DNA from: Loktanella sp. DSM 29012
GTDB taxonomy: Bacteria > Pseudomonadota > Alphaproteobacteria > Rhodobacterales > Rhodobacteraceae
Length of the DNA: 64,000 nt
Reading direction: 5' to 3'
Assembly: GCF_900110705.1 (NCBI RefSeq)
Contig: NZ_FOEJ01000002.1
Location: 248,001 to 312,000, forward strand
Numbering within the stretch: position 1 is the first letter of the stretch; the number at the start of each line of letters is the position of its first letter. A program made the translations under genes and the position numbers. This document shows positions 1-7,633 of the stretch, one piece after another. The notes beneath the pieces were generated by a model. It was not told the DNA's origin and did not search any database. It saw nothing but the letters and a program-made list of their open reading frames with translations.

Positions 1-770
1 TCGCCATCGTCGGCAAATACGTCCAGCTCGAAGACGCCTACAAATCCATCAAGGAGGCGCTGACCCACGGCGGCATGGCCAACCGGGTCAAGGTCAACGT
101 CGAATGGGTCGACGCCGAACTCTTTGACCGAGAGGACGCCGCCCCGCATCTGGAACAATTCAACGCGATCCTGGTGCCCGGCGGATTTGGTGAACGCGGG
201 ACAGAGGGTAAGATCAAGGCCGCCCAGTTCGCCCGCGAAAAAGGCGTGCCCTACCTCGGGATCTGCCTTGGCATGCAAATGGCCGTGATCGAGGCCGCCC
301 GCAACGTGGCCGGCCTGACCACCGCCGGATCAGAGGAGTTCGACCACGAATCCGGCAGCCGCCGGTTCGAGCCGGTCGTCTACCACCTCAAGGAATGGGT
401 GCAGGGCAATCACACCGTCGCCCGCAAGGCCGACGACGACAAGGGCGGCACCATGCGTCTGGGTGCCTACGACGCCACCCTGACCGAAGGCAGCCATGTC
501 GCGCAGATCTATGGTACCACCGCGATCGAGGAACGCCACCGTCATCGCTATGAGGTGGATATCAAGTATCGCGCCCAGCTCGAGGAAAAGGGCCTTTGCT
601 TTTCGGGTATGTCGCCGGACGGCAAACTACCCGAGATCGTGGAATGGACCGACCACCCCTGGTTCATCGGCGTGCAATTCCATCCCGAACTGAAATCAAA
701 ACCCTTTGCACCGCATCCGCTGTTCAAGGATTTCGTGCGCGCCGCCGTCGAAAACTCTCGTCTGGTCTGA
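1..770 (+). CDS. pyrG: CTP synthase, C-terminal part (partial, cut by window start)
   Basis: The reading frame is already open at the first base (codon phase 3) and reads [20 protein letters not shown], the start of the glutaminase half of CTP synthase; about 255 codons are visible and the N-terminal amidoligase domain lies outside the window. The enzyme makes CTP from UTP, ATP and glutamine in the cytoplasm. The class I glutamine amidotransferase features are present: PGGFGERG oxyanion strand, nucleophile Cys in GICLGMQ (codon near 264) and the FHPE His/Glu pair (near 681-689). A hairpin follows the stop. Identification is firm; only the N-terminus is missing. Confidence 0.97.
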   Translation, partial: AIVGKYVQLEDAYKSIKEALTHGGMANRVKVNVEWVDAELFDREDAAPHLEQFNAILVPGGFGERGTEGKIKAAQFAREKGVPYLGICLGMQMAVIEAARNVAGLTTAGSEEFDHESGSRRFEPVVYHLKEWVQGNHTVARKADDDKGGTMRLGAYDATLTEGSHVAQIYGTTAIEERHRHRYEVDIKYRAQLEEKGLCFSGMSPDGKLPEIVEWTDHPWFIGVQFHPELKSKPFAPHPLFKDFVRAAVENSRLV

Positions 771-783
771 ACAGACCGCGCCA

Positions 784-808
784 CGGCCCCGCAGCAGTCG
801 CGGGGCCG
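784..808. terminator. Bidirectional hairpin between pyrG and the antiporter gene
   Basis: Perfect 9-bp stem CGGCCCCGC / GCGGGGCCG with a 7-nt loop, lying between the convergent pyrG and antiporter stops. There is no clear T tract on either side, so termination is inferred from position and stem strength. Confidence 0.6.
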
Positions 809-817
809 GGAAACGAT

Positions 818-1735
818 TTACTGGGCCAGCCAGACGTACCCTGCGTAGGCAATCAGCAGGCAGCAGCCGACGCCCCGCCCGATCACGGGCCGCGTCAGCA
901 ACAGCACCGCCAGCACCACCGACGCCACTAGCATCATCGGCAGGTCAAAGCTTGCGAATCGCGGGGCCACCGGGATCGGTGTGATGATGGCCGTCACCCC
1001 CAGAATACCCAGAACGTTGAAAACGTTGGATCCTACGATATTCCCGATGGCAATTTCGGACTGACGGCGCAGCGCCGCCGTGACCGAGGTCGCAAGTTCC
1101 GGCAGCGATGTGCCCACCGCCACGATCGTCAGGCCAATGAACGCCTCTGACACGCCAAAACCCCGTGCAATTGCCGTGGCCCCATCGACCAGAAACCGCG
1201 CCCCGAACATCAGCGCGACCAGACCAACCAGCACCCAGCCAAGCGAAACCAGGACCGCAGGCGACGGGCTGGCGTCATGATCCTCTGCCACGGCGTCGCC
1301 GGGCCGCAGATAGGCCCAGACCAGATAGCCCACCAAGGCCAGCAGCAGTGCGACCCCCGACAGGCGCCCGACGGCACCCGTCAGAAAAATCGGCAACAGA
1401 ACGGCTGCCGCCAACACCATGACCGACAGGTCCCGGCGCAGCGTGGCACCTGATACGCGGATCGGCCAGACAAGTGCGGTCAGACCGCCGATCAGCAGGA
1501 TGTTGGCGATGTTTGACCCGATGACATTGCCCAGCGCGATATCGGGCACGCCGCCCAGTGCCGCCTGTACCGACACCAGCAATTCCGGGGTCGATGTCCC
1601 GAACCCCACAACCGTCAAACCAATCAACAAAGGCGATATCGCCATGCGCCGCGCGATGCCGACACTGCCGCGCACCAAAGCATCGCCGCCCAGAAACAGT
1701 CCGATCAGACCGGCGGAAATCAGGATGTAATCCAA
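818..1735 (-). CDS. Calcium/sodium antiporter (Na_Ca_ex / YrbG family)
   Basis: A polytopic inner membrane exchanger of about 305 residues with the two inverted Na_Ca_ex repeats. The alpha-repeat signatures are visible twice: GTSTPELLVS with GNVIGSNIANILL in the first half and GTSLPELATS with GNIVGSNVFNVLG in the second. Members exchange Ca2+ (or K+) for Na+. I chose the TTG start at 1735 because it is preceded by GAGGGGAG at good spacing and gives the usual N-terminus LDYILISAGLIGLFLGGD; the ATG at 1801 adds 22 unlikely residues. It is convergent with pyrG. Substrate preference cannot be read from the sequence. Confidence 0.9.
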   Translation of the reverse strand: MDYILISAGLIGLFLGGDALVRGSVGIARRMAISPLLIGLTVVGFGTSTPELLVSVQAALGGVPDIALGNVIGSNIANILLIGGLTALVWPIRVSGATLRRDLSVMVLAAAVLLPIFLTGAVGRLSGVALLLALVGYLVWAYLRPGDAVAEDHDASPSPAVLVSLGWVLVGLVALMFGARFLVDGATAIARGFGVSEAFIGLTIVAVGTSLPELATSVTAALRRQSEIAIGNIVGSNVFNVLGILGVTAIITPIPVAPRFASFDLPMMLVASVVLAVLLLTRPVIGRGVGCCLLIAYAGYVWLAQ

Positions 1736-1861
1736 TTGAAACTCCCCTCGGGCATACAGCCTGCCCACAGCGCAAATGGGCATGCAAATGACGCGGCACA
1801 CCCCCCGCCCCGAAATAATTTTCAGGCAAAACCCGGCCCTGCCAAGGCTCGGACATGCGGA

Positions 1862-1945
1862 CGCAAAAGTTAACGAGTAATTAATGTAACACGTTGATTT
1901 TACATAATATGTTTCGCATGCAAAACATCACGACATCGACATATA
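1862..1945. other. AT-rich intergenic segment upstream of the antiporter
   Basis: Inside the 263-base gap between the antiporter start and the mipA-like stop there is an AT-rich island (TTAACGAGTAATTAATG, ACATAATATG) that contrasts with the GC-rich surroundings. It is likely to carry the minus-strand promoter of the antiporter gene, but I could not fix a convincing -35/-10 pair. No gene is visible in the gap. Confidence 0.4.
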
Positions 1946-1950
1946 TCGGC

Positions 1951-1990
1951 GCGGCACCGCCCTGACCGGTCATGGCCAGGGCGGTGCCGC
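1951..1990 (-). terminator. Hairpin downstream of the MipA/OmpV gene
   Basis: Perfect 14-bp stem GCGGCACCGCCCTG / CAGGGCGGTGCCGC with a 12-nt loop, starting 9 bases after the MipA-type stop codon on the minus strand. No T tract follows, so it may act as an mRNA 3' end stabiliser or a factor-assisted terminator. Confidence 0.6.
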
Positions 1991-1998
1991 GACAGCAA

Positions 1999-2763
1999 TC
2001 AGAAACTGATGCGCCGCGTGACCACCAGGCTCGCCGTCGTCGCCGTGTCGCTGCCCTGCACCACGATGGGGCTGTTTTCCGCATCGCCCGTATATTCGTC
2101 ATAGCGGACCGTCGCCGTCACGCCCCAGTCCTGATTGAACGCATAGGCCGCCGATGCCTCGATCCCGCGCGACAACAGACCGCCCTGCGCATCATAAGCC
2201 GTCAGGGTGCCGCCCGCCGCCGCATTCGCCACAGCCTCTTGTGCGGTCACGCCGAAATAGCGGTTGGCATAATCGTCATCACCGAAAAACAGGCGCGGTC
2301 CGACCTTCAGCGTCAGCTGGTCGTTGGGGCGTGCGATCAGGTTGCCACCCAGATCCGCCACCAGCGACGAATGGCCCACGACACCGAAACGGACCTGGGC
2401 GAACACCTCGGCCATCTCGATGGCGTAGCTCACCGAACCGCCCAGTTCGACGACCTGATCCAGATCGTTGAGGCCCACCAACTCGTCATAGTCCGCGGCA
2501 TCACGCGCTCCGATATAGCGGAATGACCCGCCATAGCCGAATCCGGTCGCCGTGCCGCCCTCGCTGCCGCCCGACCGCAGCGGACCAAAGTTCAGTTCCT
2601 GCACCGAAAAACTGCCCGTCGCACCGACCTCTGTTTCGTCGCTGCCGAAATAGGCGGGCGCGCTCTGCGGGCCGACGCCCAGGGTCACGGTGTTTTGCGC
2701 GGCGGCACCGCTGGCCAGCCCGACCAAGGCGGCAGTGGCGAGAAATCGAATGGAATAGGACAT
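1999..2763 (-). CDS. MipA/OmpV family outer membrane protein
   Basis: A 254-residue exported protein. Residues 1-22 form a signal peptide with an ASGAAA-type cleavage site before QN. The mature part is rich in alternating polar/hydrophobic strands and ends in a C-terminal Phe (VTRRISF), as expected of an outer membrane beta-barrel. The opening TLGVGPQSAPAYFGSDE fits the MipA/OmpV family, whose members scaffold murein synthesis in E. coli or serve as porin-like proteins in vibrios; the role here is unknown. It stands alone, with a strong hairpin after the stop. Confidence 0.85.
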   Translation of the reverse strand: MSYSIRFLATAALVGLASGAAAQNTVTLGVGPQSAPAYFGSDETEVGATGSFSVQELNFGPLRSGGSEGGTATGFGYGGSFRYIGARDAADYDELVGLNDLDQVVELGGSVSYAIEMAEVFAQVRFGVVGHSSLVADLGGNLIARPNDQLTLKVGPRLFFGDDDYANRYFGVTAQEAVANAAAGGTLTAYDAQGGLLSRGIEASAAYAFNQDWGVTATVRYDEYTGDAENSPIVVQGSDTATTASLVVTRRISF

Positions 2764-2872
2764 GGGGATGACTTTCTAAGCGGGGATGATCGTTGCGGAT
2801 ACCCTAGCGTATGGCCCCGCCCTTGCAAGTGTACGTCCCCCCGCATAACCACCTCGCAAAGCGGAGAAGCCG

Positions 2873-3655
2873 ATGCTGTCCTATCAACATAGCTACCACG
2901 CCGGAAATATGGCCGATGTGCATAAACACGCGATGCTCGCGTGGATGCTGGACTACATGACCGCAAAACCAAAACCCCTCAGTTATATGGAAACCCACGC
3001 GGGTCGCGCGCTTTATGACCTGTCCGGTCCCGAGGCGCTGAAAACCGGCGAGGCCGCGCGCGGTATCGCCCTGGCCGATCGGTGGTTTCCCGCCGATCAT
3101 CCCTACATGCGCGCATTGCGTGCCACGCGCGACCGCCACGGGCCGCAGGCCTATCCCGGCAGCCCGCAGATCGCGATGGACCTTTTGCGGTTCGAGGACA
3201 GCATCGCCCTGTCCGAATTGCACCCCGCCGAGGTGGAGGCCCTGCGCGCGGCCTTGCCGGGTGTCACGGTATCCCAGACCGACGGATACGCCGGGGCCCT
3301 GTCGCGCTGCCCGCCCGATCCGCGCCGTGGCCTGCTGTTGTGCGATCCATCGTGGGAAATCAAATCCGACTACGAAACCGTGCCAGATTTCATGGCCAAG
3401 CTGCACCGCAAATGGGCCGTCGGCGTACTGGTCCTGTGGTTTCCCGTGCTCGAAGGCGCGCCGCACCGCCCGATGGTCCGCCAGCTGCACCGCCAGTTCC
3501 CCGATGCGATATCGCATACGGTCGCCTTTCCACCCGCGCGGCCCGGCCACGGGATGACCGGCTCGGGGTTGTTCGTGGTGAACCCGCCCTACGGCTTTGT
3601 GGATCAGGCGAACTGGCTGTCGGACAAGTTTGCGACCCTGTGCGCGCAACCGTGA
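2873..3655 (+). CDS. rlmJ: 23S rRNA (adenine2030-N6)-methyltransferase RlmJ
   Basis: A 260-residue enzyme matching RlmJ in length and in its opening signature LSYQHSYHAGNMADVHKHAML, with YMETHAGRALYDL next. RlmJ methylates A2030 of 23S rRNA using S-adenosylmethionine. The catalytic motif expected as (D/N)PP(Y/F/W) reads DPSW here (around residue 161), a third-position Ser substitution. The end of the protein (NPPYGFVDQANWL) also fits the family. It is transcribed divergently from the MipA-type gene and is followed 36 bases later by a TerB-like gene. Confidence 0.93.
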   Translation: MLSYQHSYHAGNMADVHKHAMLAWMLDYMTAKPKPLSYMETHAGRALYDLSGPEALKTGEAARGIALADRWFPADHPYMRALRATRDRHGPQAYPGSPQIAMDLLRFEDSIALSELHPAEVEALRAALPGVTVSQTDGYAGALSRCPPDPRRGLLLCDPSWEIKSDYETVPDFMAKLHRKWAVGVLVLWFPVLEGAPHRPMVRQLHRQFPDAISHTVAFPPARPGHGMTGSGLFVVNPPYGFVDQANWLSDKFATLCAQP

Positions 3656-3691
3656 CTTTTCCATTTCCACGACAAGCCCTATATCCATCCC

Positions 3692-4126
3692 ATGTTTGCT
3701 GATCTTCTTGCCCGCCTCACCGCCACCAACCCTGCCCCCGCAGCCGACGCCGACGCGCGTCTGGCCCTGGGCGCACTGCTGGTGCGCATCGCCCGCGCCG
3801 ATGACGACTACTCCGCCGTCGAACGCGACCAGATCAAACAGGTGCTTCAGGCGCGCTATGGTCTGGACGATGCCACCGGCCTGCTTGCCGAATGCGAAAC
3901 GCTTGAACAACAGGCCCCCGATACGGTGCGGTTCACCCGCGCGATCAAGGACGCCGTCGCCTACGAGGACCGCCTTGGCGTGATCGAGGCGATGTGGCAG
4001 GTCGTGCTGGCCGACGGCAAACGCGACGAGGATGAAAACAGCCTGATGCGCATGGTCGCCCCGATGCTGGGTGTGGCCGATCAGGACAGCAACGCCGCCA
4101 GACGCCGGCTGGAACAACAGGGCTGA
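3692..4126 (+). CDS. TerB-like (tellurite resistance TerB family) protein
   Basis: A 144-residue, soluble, all-helical acidic protein. The pattern ALGALLVRIARADDDYSAVERDQI followed by a second acidic repeat VLADGKRDEDENSLMRMVAPMLGV is the duplicated DxD/E-rich helical arrangement of the TerB fold, which is thought to bind metal. In this bacterial group such proteins are usually orphan and are not part of a tellurite operon; no other ter gene is present here. The function is therefore unknown. It lies downstream of rlmJ and upstream of the amino acid ABC transporter. Confidence 0.8.
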   Translation: MFADLLARLTATNPAPAADADARLALGALLVRIARADDDYSAVERDQIKQVLQARYGLDDATGLLAECETLEQQAPDTVRFTRAIKDAVAYEDRLGVIEAMWQVVLADGKRDEDENSLMRMVAPMLGVADQDSNAARRRLEQQG

Positions 4127-4196
4127 CGGCACGCTGCGCGCGAAACGCAGCACCGCTTCTTGCAATCATGGCCCGGATGCGCCCTATATGGTCGCC

Positions 4197-4976
4197 ATGA
4201 ACACAGCGCCCCCACCCGTCATCCAGATTCGCAACCTGCACAAATCCTACGGCTCGCTCGAGGTTCTCAAGGGTGTGGACATCGCCGCCCCTGCCGGTCA
4301 CGTCGTGTCGCTGATCGGATCGTCCGGGTCCGGCAAATCGACCTTGTTGCGCTGCGCCAACCTGCTCGAGGACAGCCAGCAGGGCGACATCCTGTTCAGC
4401 GGCGAACCTGTGAAATGGAAAGGCAGCGGCCTGTCGCGTCGCCCCGCGGATCACCAGCAGATGATCCGCATCCGCACGAATCTGTCGATGGTGTTCCAGC
4501 AGTTCAATCTCTGGGCGCATATGACCATCCTGCAAAACGTGATGGAGGCTCCGGTCACGGTGCTGAAACGCGACCGCGCGCAGGTCGAACAAGCCGCACG
4601 TGGCTATCTGGACAAGGTCGGCATCGGCGACAAGGCCGACGCCTATCCGGCCCAGCTCTCGGGCGGCCAACAGCAACGCGCCGCCATCGCCCGCGCGCTG
4701 TGCATGGAACCGCGCGCGCTGCTGTTCGACGAACCCACCAGCGCGCTGGACCCCGAACTGGAACAAGAAGTGGTCAAGGTGATCAAGGCCCTCGCCGAAG
4801 AAGGCCGCACCATGATCATCGTGACCCACGACATGCGCATGGCCCATGACGTCAGCGACCACGTCGTGTTCCTGCATCAGGGCCGGATCGAGGAACAGGG
4901 TGACCCTGCCAATCTGTTCACCAATCCGCAGACGGACCGCCTGCGCGGTTTTCTGTCCGCGACAATGCCCGCCTGA
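4197..4976 (+). CDS. Polar amino acid-type ABC transporter, ATP-binding subunit
   Basis: A 259-residue ATPase of the HisP/OccP class that drives uptake through the two permeases encoded downstream. Walker A GSSGSGKST, Q-loop FQQFNLW, signature LSGGQQQR, Walker B LLFDEPTSAL and the switch His in IIVTHD are all intact. I chose the ATG at 4197 (MNTAPPPVIQIRNLHKSYG); an ATG nine bases upstream (4188) is equally possible, and a longer extension runs into the TerB-like gene. It is the first gene of a transporter set: ATPase, binding protein, permease, permease. Confidence 0.9.
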   Translation: MNTAPPPVIQIRNLHKSYGSLEVLKGVDIAAPAGHVVSLIGSSGSGKSTLLRCANLLEDSQQGDILFSGEPVKWKGSGLSRRPADHQQMIRIRTNLSMVFQQFNLWAHMTILQNVMEAPVTVLKRDRAQVEQAARGYLDKVGIGDKADAYPAQLSGGQQQRAAIARALCMEPRALLFDEPTSALDPELEQEVVKVIKALAEEGRTMIIVTHDMRMAHDVSDHVVFLHQGRIEEQGDPANLFTNPQTDRLRGFLSATMPA

Positions 4977-5015
4977 CGCAGCGCGCCTCTTGTCTTTGGG
5001 GGCAATATGCATACC

Positions 5016-5028
5016 GTAACCGCGTTAC
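5016..5028. promoter_or_regulatory. GTAAC-CGC-GTTAC palindrome upstream of the binding protein gene
   Basis: A perfect inverted repeat with 5-bp arms and a 3-bp centre, 36 bases before the start codon of the solute-binding protein, in the gap after the ATPase gene. It could be a regulator site or chance; there is only one copy. Confidence 0.3.
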
Positions 5029-5063
5029 GCGACCGACAGAGTCGCCACCAACAGGAGATATCC

Positions 5064-5792
5064 ATGAAGTCACTGATCCTTGCCGCCGGCGCATTCGCCC
5101 TGTCCGGCACCATGGCCTTTGCCGCAGCCCACGCCGAAACCGTGCGTCTGGGCACCGAAGGCGCCTATCCTCCGTACAACTTTCTGAACGACGCCGGCGA
5201 AGTCGACGGGTTCGAGCGTGCGCTGGGCGACGAGCTGTGTGCCCGCGCCGAGCTGACCTGCGAATGGGTCACCAACGATTGGGACAGCATCATCCCCAAC
5301 CTGGTGTCCGGCAACTACGACGTCATCATCGCGGGCATGTCGATCACGGACGAACGCGACGAGGTCATCGACTTTTCAGATCCCTACACGCAGCCCGACC
5401 CTTCCGCATTCGTCGCAATGGCCGAGGGTGACTTGTCCTCTGGCGTGATCGCAGCGCAGGCTGGCACGATCCAGGCGTCCTATGTCGCGACTGAAATGCC
5501 GGATGCGACCCTGCTGGAATTCGCAACCCCCGAGGAAACCGTCGCCGCCATGCGCAACGGCGAGGCTGACGCCGTGATCGCCGACAAGGCGTTCCTGGAA
5601 CCCGTCGTTGCCGAAGGTGACGTGATGTTCGTGGGCGAGGATATCCTGATCGGTGGCGGCATCGGCCTTGGCATCCGCGAAAGCGACGGCGAGCTGAAGG
5701 CGAAATTCGACACCGCCATCCAGTCCATGAAGGACGACGGCACGCTCAATGCCCTGATCGTCGAATGGCTGCCCGGTTCGGCCACGTTCTAA
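5064..5792 (+). CDS. Periplasmic amino acid-type solute-binding protein (SBP_bac_3)
   Basis: A 242-residue type II periplasmic binding protein of the polar amino acid family. The signal peptide covers about residues 1-24, ending AAAHA before ETVRLGTEGAYPPYNF, the typical first strand. Further family blocks are DGFERALGDELC, WDSIIPNLVSGNYDVIIAGMSIT and IDFSDPYTQPDPSAFV. The start at 5064 is supported by AGGAGA at 5053-5058. It delivers its ligand to the permeases that follow. The ligand is not known; the neighbouring gamma-glutamylation genes suggest an amine or basic amino acid derivative. Confidence 0.92.
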   Translation: MKSLILAAGAFALSGTMAFAAAHAETVRLGTEGAYPPYNFLNDAGEVDGFERALGDELCARAELTCEWVTNDWDSIIPNLVSGNYDVIIAGMSITDERDEVIDFSDPYTQPDPSAFVAMAEGDLSSGVIAAQAGTIQASYVATEMPDATLLEFATPEETVAAMRNGEADAVIADKAFLEPVVAEGDVMFVGEDILIGGGIGLGIRESDGELKAKFDTAIQSMKDDGTLNALIVEWLPGSATF

Positions 5793-5802
5793 ACCATCAT
5801 CG

Positions 5803-5826
5803 CGCCCCGGCCCCGGTGTCGGGGCG
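5803..5826 (+). terminator. Hairpin after the binding protein gene (attenuator-like)
   Basis: Stem CGCCCCG / CGGGGCG with a 10-nt loop directly after the binding protein stop and before the permease genes. Such hairpins commonly allow high binding protein mRNA relative to the permeases; that role is inference. Confidence 0.5.
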
Positions 5827-5837
5827 TGACCGTTTCG

Positions 5838-5859
5838 CATCATCTTGCCCTAAATACTC
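5838..5859 (+). repeat. Dispersed intergenic element, short form, copy 1
   Basis: CATCATCTTGCC-CTA-AATACTC, 27 bases before a start codon. It matches the copies at 41672 and 58866 at all positions except the three-base centre, and is related to the CTTCTTCTGGT copies at 26594, 55020 and 60566. Confidence 0.7.
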
Positions 5860-5885
5860 ATATCCCGCCGCCCGACAGGACCGCC

Positions 5886-6767
5886 ATGTTCGCCTATTGC
5901 ACCGACCCAGCCAGCCTTGACGGTCTTGCGTGGTTGTCGTGCTATCTGACCACGGGCAAGCACATGAACTTTTACTGGTCGTTCGGCACGGTCCTGCTGC
6001 TGCTGGCGATCACCGCGCCCACTGCCCTGCTGTTCGGGTATGCCGGGGCCAGTGCCGCGCGCAGCACCCTCGCCCCCCTGCGCTGGTTCGGTCAGATCTA
6101 CATGGCCATCGTTCGCAGCGTGCCGGATATCGTGTTTTTCCTGTTTTTCGTCATCGCGCTGGATCAGGGCATCGAATACCTGCGCCACGTCACGCTGTGC
6201 CCGGATTGGGATCAGCCCGTGCGCCAGGGCAATGATTTTGTCGTCTGCACGGCGGCCAAGATGCCGTTGGGCAACGCACCACAATGGATGCACGAAATCT
6301 ACGGCGCGGGCCTTGCGGTGCTGACATTCGCACTGGTGTTCGGGGCCTTTGCCGCCAATGTGCTGTTCGGTGCCATGCGTGCCGTGCCGCGCGCGCAGCT
6401 GGAAACGGCCGAGGCCTACGGCATGACCCGCAGGCAGGTGACACGCCGCGTGCTGGTGCCGCAGATGTGGGTCTATGCGCTGCCCGGCCTGTCGAACCTG
6501 TGGATGGTCCTGATCAAGGCAACCCCGCTACTGTTTTTGCTGGGGGTTGAGGATATCGTCTATTGGGCGCGCGAATTGGGCGGCACGAAATCGCCCCGCT
6601 TTACCGATTATCCGCATGGTGACTGGCGCGTGTATTACTTTGGCTTTCTGCTCTTGTTCTACCTGGCCTTTACCAAGGTATCAGAGGTCGTGCTTTCACG
6701 CCTGATGGCCCGCCTGACGCTGGGACAGGCCACCGCCGGCGGCGAAGCACAGAGAAAAGCGGCATGA
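5886..6767 (+). CDS. Amino acid-type ABC transporter permease (HisQ-like)
   Basis: A 293-residue inner membrane permease with the binding-protein-dependent transport fold. The EAA loop that docks the ATPase is present (ETAEAYGMTRRQVTRRVLVP), and hydrophobic segments flank it. It is longer than the roughly 230-residue HisQ type because of an extended N-terminus and a loop containing LCPDWDQ...VVCTAAK with two Cys. I chose the ATG at 5886 (MFAYCTDPASL), after an AGGA; an upstream start would be read through the repeat element. It overlaps the second permease by an ATGA. Confidence 0.9.
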   Translation: MFAYCTDPASLDGLAWLSCYLTTGKHMNFYWSFGTVLLLLAITAPTALLFGYAGASAARSTLAPLRWFGQIYMAIVRSVPDIVFFLFFVIALDQGIEYLRHVTLCPDWDQPVRQGNDFVVCTAAKMPLGNAPQWMHEIYGAGLAVLTFALVFGAFAANVLFGAMRAVPRAQLETAEAYGMTRRQVTRRVLVPQMWVYALPGLSNLWMVLIKATPLLFLLGVEDIVYWARELGGTKSPRFTDYPHGDWRVYYFGFLLLFYLAFTKVSEVVLSRLMARLTLGQATAGGEAQRKAA

Positions 6768-7570
6768 GCTGCGCACAGACCATCGCGGATTATGCATTCC
6801 GGTCGCTGGGCTATGGTGAACGGCTGTTGCCACGCAGCGATTTCACCCTGTGCCAGCAATTCACGCTGATCGGGTCCGGCATGATCTGGAACGTCTATTT
6901 CGGCGTGCTGGCCCTGTTGGCCGGGTTCGCGCTGGCCACGGTGCTGGCACTGGGCAAGGCCTCGTCCCGCGCGGTGCTGCGCAAACCGGCGGAATGGTTC
7001 GTCTTTCTATTTCGCGGCTCGCCGTTGTTCATCCAGTTCTTTTTCGCCTATTTCCTGTTCCAGTCGCTGTCATCGGGATACCCGATGCTGTCTGGCCTGA
7101 CTTCGGCCTGGGCGGGGGCACTGGTGGTTCTGTTTTTCAATACCTCTGCCTACTCCGCCGAGATTTTCTACGGGGCGCTGCAATCCATCCCCAAGGGCGA
7201 CACAGAGGCCGCAGATGCCTATGGCCTGTCAGGCTGGTCCCGGTTTCGGCGCGTGATCTGGCCCACGATGCTGCGGCTGGCCTGGCCTGCCTACACCAAC
7301 GAGGCGATTTTTCTGTTTCACGCCACCACGCTGGTTTTCGTCAGTGGATTTCCGGCGATCCAGCAACGCGGGGATGCGCTGTACTATGCCAGCTATTTCG
7401 CGGACAAGACGTTCAACCCCTTTGTGCCCTATCCGATCCTGGCGGGCTATTTCATCGTGCTGACGCTGATCGTCATCACCCTGTTCAACGCGATCAACCG
7501 TCGTCTGAATAGACACCTGCCGTCCGATGCGCGCCGCCGCGTGAAATACCGGCCGCAGCTGGTGCGATAA
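6764..7570 (+). CDS. Amino acid-type ABC transporter permease (HisM-like)
   Basis: A 268-residue permease that starts in the stop of the previous one (ATGA overlap), so the two are translationally coupled. It has five or so membrane segments and the EAA loop DTEAADAYGLSGWSRFRRVIWP. FLFRGSPLFIQFFF is the characteristic amino-acid permease block. The pair would form the heterodimeric channel used by the binding protein and ATPase encoded just upstream. Confidence 0.9.
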   Translation: MSCAQTIADYAFRSLGYGERLLPRSDFTLCQQFTLIGSGMIWNVYFGVLALLAGFALATVLALGKASSRAVLRKPAEWFVFLFRGSPLFIQFFFAYFLFQSLSSGYPMLSGLTSAWAGALVVLFFNTSAYSAEIFYGALQSIPKGDTEAADAYGLSGWSRFRRVIWPTMLRLAWPAYTNEAIFLFHATTLVFVSGFPAIQQRGDALYYASYFADKTFNPFVPYPILAGYFIVLTLIVITLFNAINRRLNRHLPSDARRRVKYRPQLVR

Positions 7571-7633
7571 CAGCGATTGCCGGGGTGCGGGACGCGGCGT
7601 AAAGCTATGTGAACACATATTGGAGCACCCGCC

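Noticed and set aside
3692-4126. TerB-like protein as evidence of a tellurite-resistance/anti-phage ter operon.
   Set aside because: None of terA, terC, terD or terZ is adjacent. Orphan TerB proteins are common in this bacterial group.
2804-5012. Two long antisense frames opposite rlmJ, the TerB-like gene and the ABC ATPase.
   Set aside because: The sense-strand genes carry all family motifs. The antisense products are low-complexity His/Gly/Arg-rich translations typical of shadows.
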